The translations under genes and the position numbers were made by a program. Below are positions 1 through 7,866 of a stretch of 64,000 bases of DNA, in pieces. The notes beneath the pieces are model-generated. The model searched no databases. It had not been told where the DNA came from and saw only the letters and a program-made list of their open reading frames with translations. The stretch is from assembly GCA_902580505.1 (NCBI GenBank), contig CACHLB010000001.1:117324-181323 (forward strand), written 5' to 3'. Positions within the stretch are counted from its first letter, which is position 1. Every line of letters begins with the position of its first letter. Source of the DNA: an uncultured Pelagibacteraceae bacterium. GTDB lineage: Bacteria; Pseudomonadota; Alphaproteobacteria; Pelagibacterales; Pelagibacteraceae.

Positions 1-77
1 CTCCCACATCCATAACAGAGACCTGACACTGGATCAGTTTTACAAATACTTATACAGGGGCTTACTATCACTTAATC
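1..77. other. Window-edge segment with no assignable gene
   Basis: This short stretch lies downstream of the nrdB stop codon. A forward reading frame is open from base 2 to about base 118, but it runs into nrdB on the other strand and resembles nothing I recognise. I see no clear terminator hairpin. Confidence 0.4.
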
Positions 78-1091
78 CTAGGAGAAAGCGTCTATCCAGT
101 TACCTTGTGTAGATGCTTTTGAATATTCAGTGGCTCTACCTTCAAAGAAGTTCATATGCTCTACCGCATTTAACATTGTATCTAACCATGTTAGCGGGTT
201 TTTTTGAACATCATATATTGGCTCAAGACCTAACTGAGTTAATCTTCTATTGCCAATGAACCTTATGTAATCTTTAACTTCTTGAGCAGTTAAACCTTGC
301 ATTGGACCCATTTCAAAAGCTAGATCAATAAATGCATCTTCATGTTCAATTATAGTTCTGCAAGCTTCATAAAGTTCTTTTTTAAGTTTTGGTGTCCAAA
401 TCTCAGGATTTTCTTTAATGAACTCCTTAAAAATTCTAATCATAGAATTGCAGTGAAGAGTTTCGTCTCTTACCGACCAAGTAACTATCTGACCCATTCC
501 TTTAAGTTTGTTGTGTCTTGGAAAGTTTAATAAAATTGCGAAACTTGCAAATAACTGAAGGCCTTCTGTAAAGGCACTAAATACCGCAACAGTTTTTGCG
601 ATATCTTCTTTTGAGTTTACATTAAAGTTTTGCATGTAATCATATTTATCTTTCATCTCTTTGTACTTCATGAATGCAGAATATTCAGACTCTGGCATTC
701 CAATAGTATCTAACAAATGTGAATAAGCTGCTACATGGACTGTTTCCATAGAAGCAAATGCTGTCATCATCATTAAAACTTCTGTAGGTTTAAATACAGT
801 TGTGTAATGTCTTAAATAACAGTTATTAACTTCAACATCTGCTTGAGTAAAAAATCTAAAAATTTGAGTTAATAAATTTTTTTCCGACTCAGAAAGATTT
901 TTTTGCCAATCTCTAACATCATCACCAAGTGGAACTTCCTCTGGTAACCAATGAATCCTTTGTTGAGTTAACCAAGCATCATAACACCATGGATATCTGA
1001 ATGGTTTATAAACTGGGTTCTCAACTAATAGACCCATTTTCTTTGGTTCTGTAATTTTTTGTTTTGTATCTTTTAGACTTTCTACTGACAT
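78..1091 (-). CDS. nrdB: Ribonucleoside-diphosphate reductase, beta subunit (class Ia type)
   Basis: Radical-generating small subunit of aerobic ribonucleotide reductase; with NrdA it makes deoxyribonucleotides in the cytoplasm. The ferritin-like metal ligands are visible: an Asp in QADVEV (about residue 85), ExxH in METVHVAAY (116/119), a Glu in FTEGLQ and ExxH in RDETLH. A Tyr seven residues after the first ExxH Glu (about 123) sits where the stable tyrosyl radical forms, which argues for the Tyr-radical class Ia form. The ORF track begins at a GTG (1100), but I prefer the ATG at 1091 because AGGAG lies 8 nt upstream of it. The start overlaps the end of nrdA by 10 nt, so the pair is cotranscribed and probably translationally coupled. 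Confidence 0.97.
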   Translation of the reverse strand: MSVESLKDTKQKITEPKKMGLLVENPVYKPFRYPWCYDAWLTQQRIHWLPEEVPLGDDVRDWQKNLSESEKNLLTQIFRFFTQADVEVNNCYLRHYTTVFKPTEVLMMMTAFASMETVHVAAYSHLLDTIGMPESEYSAFMKYKEMKDKYDYMQNFNVNSKEDIAKTVAVFSAFTEGLQLFASFAILLNFPRHNKLKGMGQIVTWSVRDETLHCNSMIRIFKEFIKENPEIWTPKLKKELYEACRTIIEHEDAFIDLAFEMGPMQGLTAQEVKDYIRFIGNRRLTQLGLEPIYDVQKNPLTWLDTMLNAVEHMNFFEGRATEYSKASTQGNWIDAFS

Positions 1092-3019
1092 GATAAACAC
1101 TCCTCATATTCTGGTTGTTGATTTTCTTGTTTCTTAGATTTGTAAACGTTTGCAGTTACATCTGTAGAATTTGCATCGTTTACGTTTTCCGCTCTTTGTA
1201 TTGATTTAGATCTACAGTAATAAAGACTCTTCAATCCTTTTTTCCAAGCTTGGAAATGAATTTGGTGTAAGTCCCTTTTATGAATGTCTGCAGGTATAAA
1301 TATATTGATTGATTGTGCTTGTGAAATATGAGGTGTTCTATCTGCACCTAATTCCACAATCCATTTCTGGTCTAACTCAAAAGCCGTTTTAAATACGTCT
1401 TTTTCTTGTTGGGTTAAAAAATCAAGATGAGAAACTGAGCCTTGATTAGTTGTTATACTTGACCATGTTTCATCATCATTTTTACCGTGTTTCTCTAATA
1501 ATTTACTTAGATATTTATTTCTAACGTTAAATGATCCAGACAAAGTTTTATGTGTATAACTATTTGCTGCAATTGGCTCTACACCTGGAGATGTTCCACC
1601 ACAAATAATTGAAATTGAAGCAGTAGGAGCTATTGCAGTTTTATTTGAAAATCTTTCATTAATACCATAATCGGCAGCATCTGGACATGCACCTCTTTCA
1701 TCAGCCAAATCTTTTGAAGCTTGATCAACTTGTTTTTGGATGCTTTCAAATATTTTTTTGTTCCAAACTTTACTCATTACTGACTCAAAAGGAATCATTT
1801 TTTGTTGGAAGAATGAATGAAGTCCCATAACACCTAGACCAACACTTCTCTCTTTTAATGCTGAATAAACTGCATCACTAAATGACTCGGGGGCTTTTTC
1901 AGTAAAGTCAGTTAATACATTGTCTAAAAATCTCATTACATCTGGAACAAAATTTTCATCGTCTTTCCATTCATCATAAGTTTCTAAATTTAAAGATGAT
2001 AAACAACATACTGCTGTTCTATCTCTACCCTCTTTATCAATTCCTGTTGGTAAAGTTATTTCGCTACATAAGTTGGATGTCTTAACAGTCAAACCAGCTA
2101 GCTTATGATGTTGGGGTATCATTCTATTAACTGTATCAATGAAAACAATATAAGGTTCTCCAGTTTCAATTCTAGCAGTTAATAATCTAATCCATAAATT
2201 TCTTGCAGAGACAGTTGCTTGTACTGATTGATCTTTTGGACTTTTTAGTGCCCATTGTTCGTCTAACTCAACAGCTCTCATAAATGCATCTGAAACTAAA
2301 ACACCGTGGTGTAAATTTAATGATCTTCTATTTGGATCACCACCTGTTGGTCTTCTCATTTCAATAAATTCTTCTATCTCCGGATGATCAATTGGAAGAT
2401 AACAAGCTGCTGATCCTCTTCTTAAAGAACCTTGACTGATCGCCATTGTCAAAGAGTCCATAACTTTAATGAAAGGAATAATTCCTGAAGTTTTTCCAAC
2501 TCTTCCAATTTTTTCTCCAATAGATCTTAAGTTGCCCCAATAACTTCCAATACCTCCACCTTTAGCTGCTAACCAAACATTTTCACTCCATAGATCTAAT
2601 ATTCCAGTTAAACTATCTCCTGCTTCATTTAAGAAACAAGAAATTGGTAAACCTCTTTTTGTCCCACCATTTGATAAAACTGGTGTTGCTGGCATGAACC
2701 ACAAGTTACTTATGTAGTTATAAAGTCTTTGCGCGTGCAAGTTGTCATCTGCATAATGACTCGCAACTCTTGCAAATAAATCTTGGAATGACTCATTTTC
2801 TCCAAGGTATCTGTCGCTTAATGTTGCTCTTCCAAAATCTGTTAAATTGTTATCTCTTGATCTATCAATTTTAATAGTTATTCCTTTAGAATTTTGAAAC
2901 AACTCTGTGTTGTTATTTAGTGAAAATAAGTCTGGTCTTTTGTCATTATTGCTGATTTTTTCTGCTGGTTTATAATCAGAGACAGCTTTCCTGATCGCCT
3001 GAGACAATATTTTGTTCAT
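1082..3019 (-). CDS. nrdA: Ribonucleoside-diphosphate reductase, alpha subunit
   Basis: Catalytic large subunit of class I ribonucleotide reductase. Visible catalytic features are the Cys in PISCF, the radical Cys with its Glu in SNLCSEI, the partner Cys in VCCLSSLN, the radical-transfer Tyr pair in SLYYCRSKS, and a C-terminal CLSCQ redox pair that re-reduces the active site. At 645 residues it is about 115 shorter than E. coli NrdA. The missing part is the N-terminal ATP-cone, since the barrel begins within the first ~60 residues and no cone motif precedes it. It is first in an operon with nrdB. Two NrdR-type boxes 31 bp apart lie about 45-85 bp upstream of the start, so NrdR repression is likely. 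Confidence 0.97.
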   Translation of the reverse strand: MNKILSQAIRKAVSDYKPAEKISNNDKRPDLFSLNNNTELFQNSKGITIKIDRSRDNNLTDFGRATLSDRYLGENESFQDLFARVASHYADDNLHAQRLYNYISNLWFMPATPVLSNGGTKRGLPISCFLNEAGDSLTGILDLWSENVWLAAKGGGIGSYWGNLRSIGEKIGRVGKTSGIIPFIKVMDSLTMAISQGSLRRGSAACYLPIDHPEIEEFIEMRRPTGGDPNRRSLNLHHGVLVSDAFMRAVELDEQWALKSPKDQSVQATVSARNLWIRLLTARIETGEPYIVFIDTVNRMIPQHHKLAGLTVKTSNLCSEITLPTGIDKEGRDRTAVCCLSSLNLETYDEWKDDENFVPDVMRFLDNVLTDFTEKAPESFSDAVYSALKERSVGLGVMGLHSFFQQKMIPFESVMSKVWNKKIFESIQKQVDQASKDLADERGACPDAADYGINERFSNKTAIAPTASISIICGGTSPGVEPIAANSYTHKTLSGSFNVRNKYLSKLLEKHGKNDDETWSSITTNQGSVSHLDFLTQQEKDVFKTAFELDQKWIVELGADRTPHISQAQSINIFIPADIHKRDLHQIHFQAWKKGLKSLYYCRSKSIQRAENVNDANSTDVTANVYKSKKQENQQPEYEECLSCQ

Positions 3020-3061
3020 TAAACTCCCTTTTAATCTTTATACTAAAAAATCTAGTAAATA

Positions 3062-3073
3062 ACTAGATATAGT
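3062..3073. promoter_or_regulatory. NrdR box 1 (nrdA-proximal)
   Basis: ACTAGATATAGT is a near-palindrome that fits the NrdR core pattern ACWANATNTWGT without mismatch. It lies about 43 bp upstream of the nrdA start. NrdR is the ATP-cone repressor that controls ribonucleotide reductase genes in many bacteria. Assignment is by motif and context only. Confidence 0.65.
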
Positions 3074-3092
3074 GTGTAGATTTACCTGATAT

Positions 3093-3104
3093 ACTATATA
3101 AATT
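3093..3104. promoter_or_regulatory. NrdR box 2 (nrdA-distal)
   Basis: ACTATATAAATT matches the NrdR core with two mismatches in the right half. Its start is 31 bp from that of box 1, which is three helical turns and the classic spacing of paired NrdR boxes. The spacing, more than the sequence, supports the call. Confidence 0.5.
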
Positions 3105-3180
3105 GTAAATCAATAGAACATTTATAGAACTTATTAAATATTTATCAATAAAAATTTTAAAAAAATGTACATATATCCAC

Positions 3181-4635
3181 ATGAATAATTCAGGAAAAAT
3201 TGATCCCTATGGCTTTCGGGAATATGACGCACGATGGGTATACGAAAAAGACATAGATGACGATGGAATCGTTCAACTCGGCAAAGGTCTCGGAACTCAA
3301 ATAATTAAACACACACAAAAAAACAATCCTAGAATTGTAGTTGGTCAAGATTACAGATCTTACAGCGAACATATCAAAGAAAAATTAAAAGAGGGTTTGG
3401 TTTCAACTGGATGTAATATTGAAGATATTGGATTGTCGTTATCACCAATGGTTTACTTCGCACAATTTAATTTAAATTCAGATGCAATTGCAATGGTTAC
3501 AGCTAGTCATAATGAAAATGGTTGGACAGGTGTAAAAATGGGTATCAAAAAAGGACTTACTCATGCACCTGAAGAAATGAAACAACTAAAAGATATTACT
3601 CTCAATCAAAAATTTATTAATGGAGAGGGTAATATAAAAAAAATTGATGATTTTCAAAATGTTTATAAAAATGATTTAATAACAAAAAACCCATTAAATA
3701 AAAAAATTAAAGCAGTAGTTGCTTGTGGCAATGGAACGGCAGGAATATTTGCACCAGATATTTTAAGGGGTATTGGTTGCGAAGTAATTGAACTTGATTG
3801 CGAACTTGATTGGACTTTTCCAAAATATAATCCAAATCCTGAAGATTTGGAAATGTTACATGCAATTTCAAAAGCAGTTAAAGAAAATAATGCTGATATT
3901 GGATTTGGTTTTGATGGAGATGGAGATAGAGTTGGGGTTATCGATGATAAAGGTAATGAAATCTTTTCAGATAAAATAGGGCTATTAATAGCTAGAAATC
4001 TTTCAAAAGATCATAAAAATAGTAAATTTGTTGTTGATGTAAAATCTACAGGACTTTATTCGAATGACAGAATATTAAATGAGAATAAATGTGAAACAAT
4101 TTATTGGAAAACTGGTCATTCTCATATCAAAAGAAAAGTAAATACCGATAACGCTTTAGCAGGATTTGAAAAAAGTGGTCATTTCTTTTTTAATAAACCT
4201 TTGGGATATGGCTATGATGATGGAATTAATTCAGCAATACAGGTCTGTAAGTTACTCGATAAAAATAACAAAAAAATGAGTGAAATACTTGCTGAATTAC
4301 CAACAACTTATCAAAGCCCGACTATGGCTCCTTATTGTAAAGATAGTGAAAAATATGATGTAGTTGAGAATTTAGTTAAAGAAATAACAAATATTAAAGA
4401 AAATAAAACTAAAGTAGATGATCAAGAAATTAGAGAAATATTAACTGTTAATGGAGTAAGATTTTCTTTTGATGATGGGTCTTGGGGATTAATAAGAGCA
4501 TCTTCTAATAAACCCTCTTTAGTTGTAGTTACTGAAAGTCCAACCTCTGAAGATAGAAAAAAGAAGATTTTTGACTTTATTGATAATCTGCTTCAACAAA
4601 CTGGTAAAGTTGGGGATTATGATCAAAAAATTTAA
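3181..4635 (+). CDS. Phosphomannomutase/phosphoglucomutase
   Basis: Alpha-D-phosphohexomutase family enzyme (AlgC/ManB/Pgm-like, 484 aa) interconverting hexose 1- and 6-phosphates for envelope polysaccharide precursors. Domains run in the usual order: N-terminal FREYDAR signature (about residues 12-18), phosphoserine loop TASHN with the active Ser near 109, Mg-binding DGDGDR at 245-250, the sugar-binding loop FEKSGH, and a C-terminal phosphate-binding domain with RASSNKP. The usual Gly after the N-terminal signature is replaced (ARW instead of IRG), a modest oddity. It is transcribed divergently from nrdAB across 161 bp and is monocistronic as far as can be seen. Substrate preference cannot be settled from sequence. 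Confidence 0.93.
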   Translation: MNNSGKIDPYGFREYDARWVYEKDIDDDGIVQLGKGLGTQIIKHTQKNNPRIVVGQDYRSYSEHIKEKLKEGLVSTGCNIEDIGLSLSPMVYFAQFNLNSDAIAMVTASHNENGWTGVKMGIKKGLTHAPEEMKQLKDITLNQKFINGEGNIKKIDDFQNVYKNDLITKNPLNKKIKAVVACGNGTAGIFAPDILRGIGCEVIELDCELDWTFPKYNPNPEDLEMLHAISKAVKENNADIGFGFDGDGDRVGVIDDKGNEIFSDKIGLLIARNLSKDHKNSKFVVDVKSTGLYSNDRILNENKCETIYWKTGHSHIKRKVNTDNALAGFEKSGHFFFNKPLGYGYDDGINSAIQVCKLLDKNNKKMSEILAELPTTYQSPTMAPYCKDSEKYDVVENLVKEITNIKENKTKVDDQEIREILTVNGVRFSFDDGSWGLIRASSNKPSLVVVTESPTSEDRKKKIFDFIDNLLQQTGKVGDYDQKI

Positions 4636-4688
4636 AATTCAACTATAAAGAGTTAAGAAAAAATTAGAGAATCGATTAATATGTAGTT

Positions 4689-4724
4689 GAGGTGGCGGAG
4701 GGAGACTGAAACCACCTCGTCTCC
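4689..4724. ncRNA. Perfect H-type pseudoknot element between convergent genes
   Basis: Stem 1 pairs GAGGTGG (4689-4695) with CCACCTC (4712-4718). Stem 2 pairs GGAGAC (4701-4706) with GTCTCC (4719-4724). The order S1-S2-S1'-S2' with 5-nt loops defines a compact H-type pseudoknot, and both stems are fully Watson-Crick. It sits in the 88-nt gap between convergent genes and touches the stop codon of the TauE/SafE gene. Because pairing is perfect, either strand could fold. It is far more GC-rich than its surroundings. It may be a transcript-end stabiliser, a terminator without a T-run, or a ligand-binding aptamer. I do not recognise it as a known class. Confidence 0.6.
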
Positions 4725-5557
4725 TAGGTCACTAAAAATCTATATAGAAATAAAGTACCGATAACATATAAAAAAACACCAAATAATCTCTGTGTTTTAA
4801 CTCTATCTAGATCTTGAACTGTTTTTGCTCCAATTCTTGCCATGAATGTTGTTATAGGAACAAATATTATAAATGCAGGTATATTAATAAACCCTATGCT
4901 TAATGGTATATCTGCTTTTAACATCATGCCAGATGTAAAAAATCCGATTGATCCAAATAAGGCTATTATAAATCCAATCGCTGCAGAACTTCCTATTGCT
5001 AAGTTAATTGGATAGCCAAAATATCTTAGTATAGGAACATTCATCATAGCTCCTGTTATGCCCATAGGAGCAGATATTAATCCTGACAAAAATCCAAATA
5101 TTATTCTAGGAAAAATATTAAATTTTTTTTTAATTTTTTTTTTCTTTTCACTTTGTAACAACAAGTAAGCTCCAAAAAAGAAAACAACGGCAGAAAAAAA
5201 GAATAATAAAGTTTTAGTATTCATCAATGCTGCCATCAATGTTCCAGAGAAAACTCCTATTATTACAAATGTTCCATAATTTTTTATAATATTAAAATCA
5301 ACAGCATTATACTTTCTATGAGTTAATACTGAAGCTGTAGCTGTTAAAATTGTTATTGAAAAAGCTGTCCCTACAGACAAATGCATTAAATAATCTTTAT
5401 CTACATTAAATGCTTCAAACACAAAAAATAAAAATGGTACAGATATCAAACCCCCACCAATTCCAAAAAATCCCGCAAAGAAACCAACCGGAACAGCGGC
5501 TGCCATCATTAAAAAAATAAAATAAATATTATTAATCTCTAAAAGAGTATTATTCAA
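4724..5557 (-). CDS. TauE/SafE (DUF81) family membrane transporter
   Basis: Polytopic inner-membrane protein of 277 aa with about eight hydrophobic segments. It carries the two glycine-rich repeats of the TauE/SafE family: GFFAGFFGIGGG near residues 25-36 and GFLSGLISAPMGITGA in the second half. The family is proposed to export or import small sulfur or carboxylate anions such as sulfite or sulfoacetate, but specificity here is unknown. Its start overlaps the end of dusA by 8 nt, so it is the last gene of the dctP-dctQ-dctM-MCD-dusA run. Its stop codon abuts the pseudoknot element. Confidence 0.88.
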   Translation of the reverse strand: MNNTLLEINNIYFIFLMMAAAVPVGFFAGFFGIGGGLISVPFLFFVFEAFNVDKDYLMHLSVGTAFSITILTATASVLTHRKYNAVDFNIIKNYGTFVIIGVFSGTLMAALMNTKTLLFFFSAVVFFFGAYLLLQSEKKKKIKKKFNIFPRIIFGFLSGLISAPMGITGAMMNVPILRYFGYPINLAIGSSAAIGFIIALFGSIGFFTSGMMLKADIPLSIGFINIPAFIIFVPITTFMARIGAKTVQDLDRVKTQRLFGVFLYVIGTLFLYRFLVT

Positions 5558-6551
5558 TTTGACCTGCCGATATACTTTGTGGATTAAATTTTACTTTATC
5601 CATTATGTGATCAATTTTCTTAACATCGGCATCTCTTACACACATATTTTCACTTAAATATCTTTTCCAAAAACTTGAACCAGTTTGGCCATGAAATAAA
5701 CCAAGAGTATGTCTCATGATTTGATTTAATCTTGTACCTTTTTTAATTTCTTCTTTTACATACTCAATTAGTTTCTCAACAACTTCTTGTCTTGTCAAAA
5801 CTTCACTATTGTTAAAAATTTTATTTTCAATATCTGCTAACATGTAAGGAGAATGATAAATAGATCTTCCAATCATAACACCATCTACATTATCTAAATG
5901 TTCTTTGATTTGATCAGTAGACGTTATGCCTCCATTAATTATTATTTCTAAATATTTAAAATCTTTTTTTAATCTATTTACATATTCATATTTCAAAGGC
6001 GGAATGTTTAAATTTTGTTTAGGCGTAAATTTTCCTAACATTGCTTTTCTGGCATGGATTATAAAAGTTTTAACACCTGTTTCTTTTAAAATATTCACAA
6101 AATTATATAAATTTTCGTATTGATCAACATTGTCATATCCAATTCTAGTTTTAACTGTTACAGGAAGTGATGTTTTTGAAATCATTTCACTTAGACAATC
6201 AGCAACAAGATTAGGTTCTTGAATTAAACAAGCCCCAAATCTATTTTTCTGAACTTTTTTACTTGGACAACCTAAATTTAAATTTATTTCATCATAACCA
6301 AATTCTTCACCTAAATATGCTGCATTTCCTAATAGTTTTGGAGAAGAACCACCAAGTTGCAAAGCAACAGGTTTTTCTCTCATATCAAATTCTAATAGTT
6401 TCTTTTTATCTCCTCTATCAATAGCTTCTGAGACAATCATTTCAGTATAGAGAAGAACGTTTTTACTAATTAGTCTTAAGAAAAATCTTTCATGTTTGTC
6501 TGTGCAGTCCATCATTGGGGCAACAGAAACAGTTCTATTTAATCTAGACAT
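5550..6551 (-). CDS. dusA: tRNA-dihydrouridine synthase A
   Basis: FMN-dependent enzyme that reduces specific D-loop uridines of tRNA to dihydrouridine. The N-terminal APMMDCTDKHERFF matches the DusA signature. The catalytic Cys lies in NLGCPS (about residue 95), followed by FGACL and the flavin-phosphate region ending in NGGITS and GVMIGRS. The length (333 aa) is normal for DusA. It overlaps its neighbours by 8 nt on both sides (MCD upstream, TauE/SafE downstream), so a housekeeping tRNA gene is embedded in a catabolic operon, a common effect of genome streamlining. Confidence 0.95.
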   Translation of the reverse strand: MSRLNRTVSVAPMMDCTDKHERFFLRLISKNVLLYTEMIVSEAIDRGDKKKLLEFDMREKPVALQLGGSSPKLLGNAAYLGEEFGYDEINLNLGCPSKKVQKNRFGACLIQEPNLVADCLSEMISKTSLPVTVKTRIGYDNVDQYENLYNFVNILKETGVKTFIIHARKAMLGKFTPKQNLNIPPLKYEYVNRLKKDFKYLEIIINGGITSTDQIKEHLDNVDGVMIGRSIYHSPYMLADIENKIFNNSEVLTRQEVVEKLIEYVKEEIKKGTRLNQIMRHTLGLFHGQTGSSFWKRYLSENMCVRDADVKKIDHIMDKVKFNPQSISAGQIE

Positions 6552-7851
6552 ATTTTTTGAGTTTGCTTGATATATTAATTTTTTTTTCGTTTACATACTC
6601 TTGATGATTTTGCTCAATTTTCCCAAGTTCATATTTGTAATTAACCATTATTCCAAATGACCTTTTAAATCCTACATCAGAAACGTTAGCATTAACTACA
6701 ATGTCATCAATTTCAGCACCATTTTTTAAGTGAAACCTACACACATCATTTATAGGAAAACCTAAATCATTTTTTTGAACAGCAAGATAATTTAAAGCAA
6801 GTTTTGTTAGTAAATCTTTATTATCTATAAATTTTCTATCTCCAATTTTAAGATCTAAAGATTTTAAAAACTCAACTTTAACAAAATTATCTTTTTGAAC
6901 TATCTCACTTATTTTCTTATTATCTGATGATTTTACCCAATCAGCAAAACCTTGCATTGGTGATAGGGTTCCAAAATTTTTTACATCAGGTAACTCTTCT
7001 TGTAACTCGTATACTACTCTTTTGATTAAGAAATTCCCGAGTGTAACTCTTGACAGTCCTTCTTGACAGTTGCTAATTGAATAAAAAGTAGCTGTATCAT
7101 AATTTTCTTTTTTTCCATCATTGGGTCTTGTCAATTCTTGAATAGATTTTGCTAAACCTTTTGTTAGTGCAATCTCAACGAAAATTATTGGCTCATCTTC
7201 TAATGCTGGATGAAAATATGCAAAAAATCTTCTGTTTTCTCCTAATCTAATTTTCAATTCATTCATATCTTTCATTGAATGAACTTTTTCGTATTTTAAT
7301 AATTTTTCTAATATTGCAGCTTTAGTATCCCAAGTTATTTTTCTTAATTTTAAAAATCCAGGATTGAACCAATTTTTAAAAATATCAATCAAATCATAAT
7401 CTAATTCTTTTAATTCAGGATTTTTTAATAAAAACATTTGTAGATCTTCTCTTAAAGAAACAATCTCAGCTGTTCCATTAGGAGCCATGTTTAATCTTAT
7501 AAACAATTCTTTTCTAATTCCCGATGTAATTCTTGATAAATTTAAAATTGATCTACTATTTTTATTTTCTGTATAATCTTTAATGGCATTGTCAATATTT
7601 GCTGTATCAGGTTTATATTTTTCATTTACTTGAAGTAAGAATTTTAATTTATCTTCATGAGATAAGTTATGATATCTAAAGAGAATATCCCTTGCTAATG
7701 TAATTCCAAATGCTGCTCCTTTAGATGATAAAAGATCATCACATAGCTCGATCAAATCTCTTTTTTTAGAGAATTTTTTTAATGATTTTTTCTCTAAAAT
7801 TTTTTGACCAGCATCAGCAATTGTCTCAAATATTCTTTTTATATTTAACAT
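6544..7851 (-). CDS. Malonyl-CoA decarboxylase
   Basis: Converts malonyl-CoA to acetyl-CoA and CO2 in the cytoplasm (MCD/MatA/MLYCD family; 435 aa, close to bacterial members). An N-terminal helical region (about 1-130) precedes the GNAT-like catalytic half. That half contains FHPALEDEPIIFVE (about 213-226), the catalytic Ser loop LSPMQGF (Ser near 297) and the catalytic His in FHLKNG (about 374), both equivalent to residues of human MCD. It sits 15 nt behind dctM and overlaps dusA. The link with a TRAP transporter and a nearby family III CoA-transferase suggests uptake of malonate or a related diacid, activation to the CoA thioester, and decarboxylation. Confidence 0.94.
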   Translation of the reverse strand: MLNIKRIFETIADAGQKILEKKSLKKFSKKRDLIELCDDLLSSKGAAFGITLARDILFRYHNLSHEDKLKFLLQVNEKYKPDTANIDNAIKDYTENKNSRSILNLSRITSGIRKELFIRLNMAPNGTAEIVSLREDLQMFLLKNPELKELDYDLIDIFKNWFNPGFLKLRKITWDTKAAILEKLLKYEKVHSMKDMNELKIRLGENRRFFAYFHPALEDEPIIFVEIALTKGLAKSIQELTRPNDGKKENYDTATFYSISNCQEGLSRVTLGNFLIKRVVYELQEELPDVKNFGTLSPMQGFADWVKSSDNKKISEIVQKDNFVKVEFLKSLDLKIGDRKFIDNKDLLTKLALNYLAVQKNDLGFPINDVCRFHLKNGAEIDDIVVNANVSDVGFKRSFGIMVNYKYELGKIEQNHQEYVNEKKINISSKLKKYV

Positions 7852-7866
7852 GGTGTTTTTTATATA

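Noticed and set aside
2-118. Forward reading frame open from the window edge into nrdB
   Set aside because: It overlaps the conserved C-terminus of nrdB on the other strand and its product resembles nothing known; it is most likely a chance frame.
342-530. Short plus-strand ORF inside nrdB, typical of many lines in the track
   Set aside because: It lies antisense within a well-conserved gene and its product is low-complexity Phe/Lys/Asn-rich sequence expected from reversed coding DNA. The same reasoning removed the other shadow ORFs.
4689-4730. Possible tRNA or tmRNA 3' fragment (minus strand CTCCCTCCGCCACC resembles an acceptor end)
   Set aside because: The T-arm motif TTCGA is absent, the flanking sequence does not pair as a T-stem, and the interleaved stems of a pseudoknot explain the sequence better.
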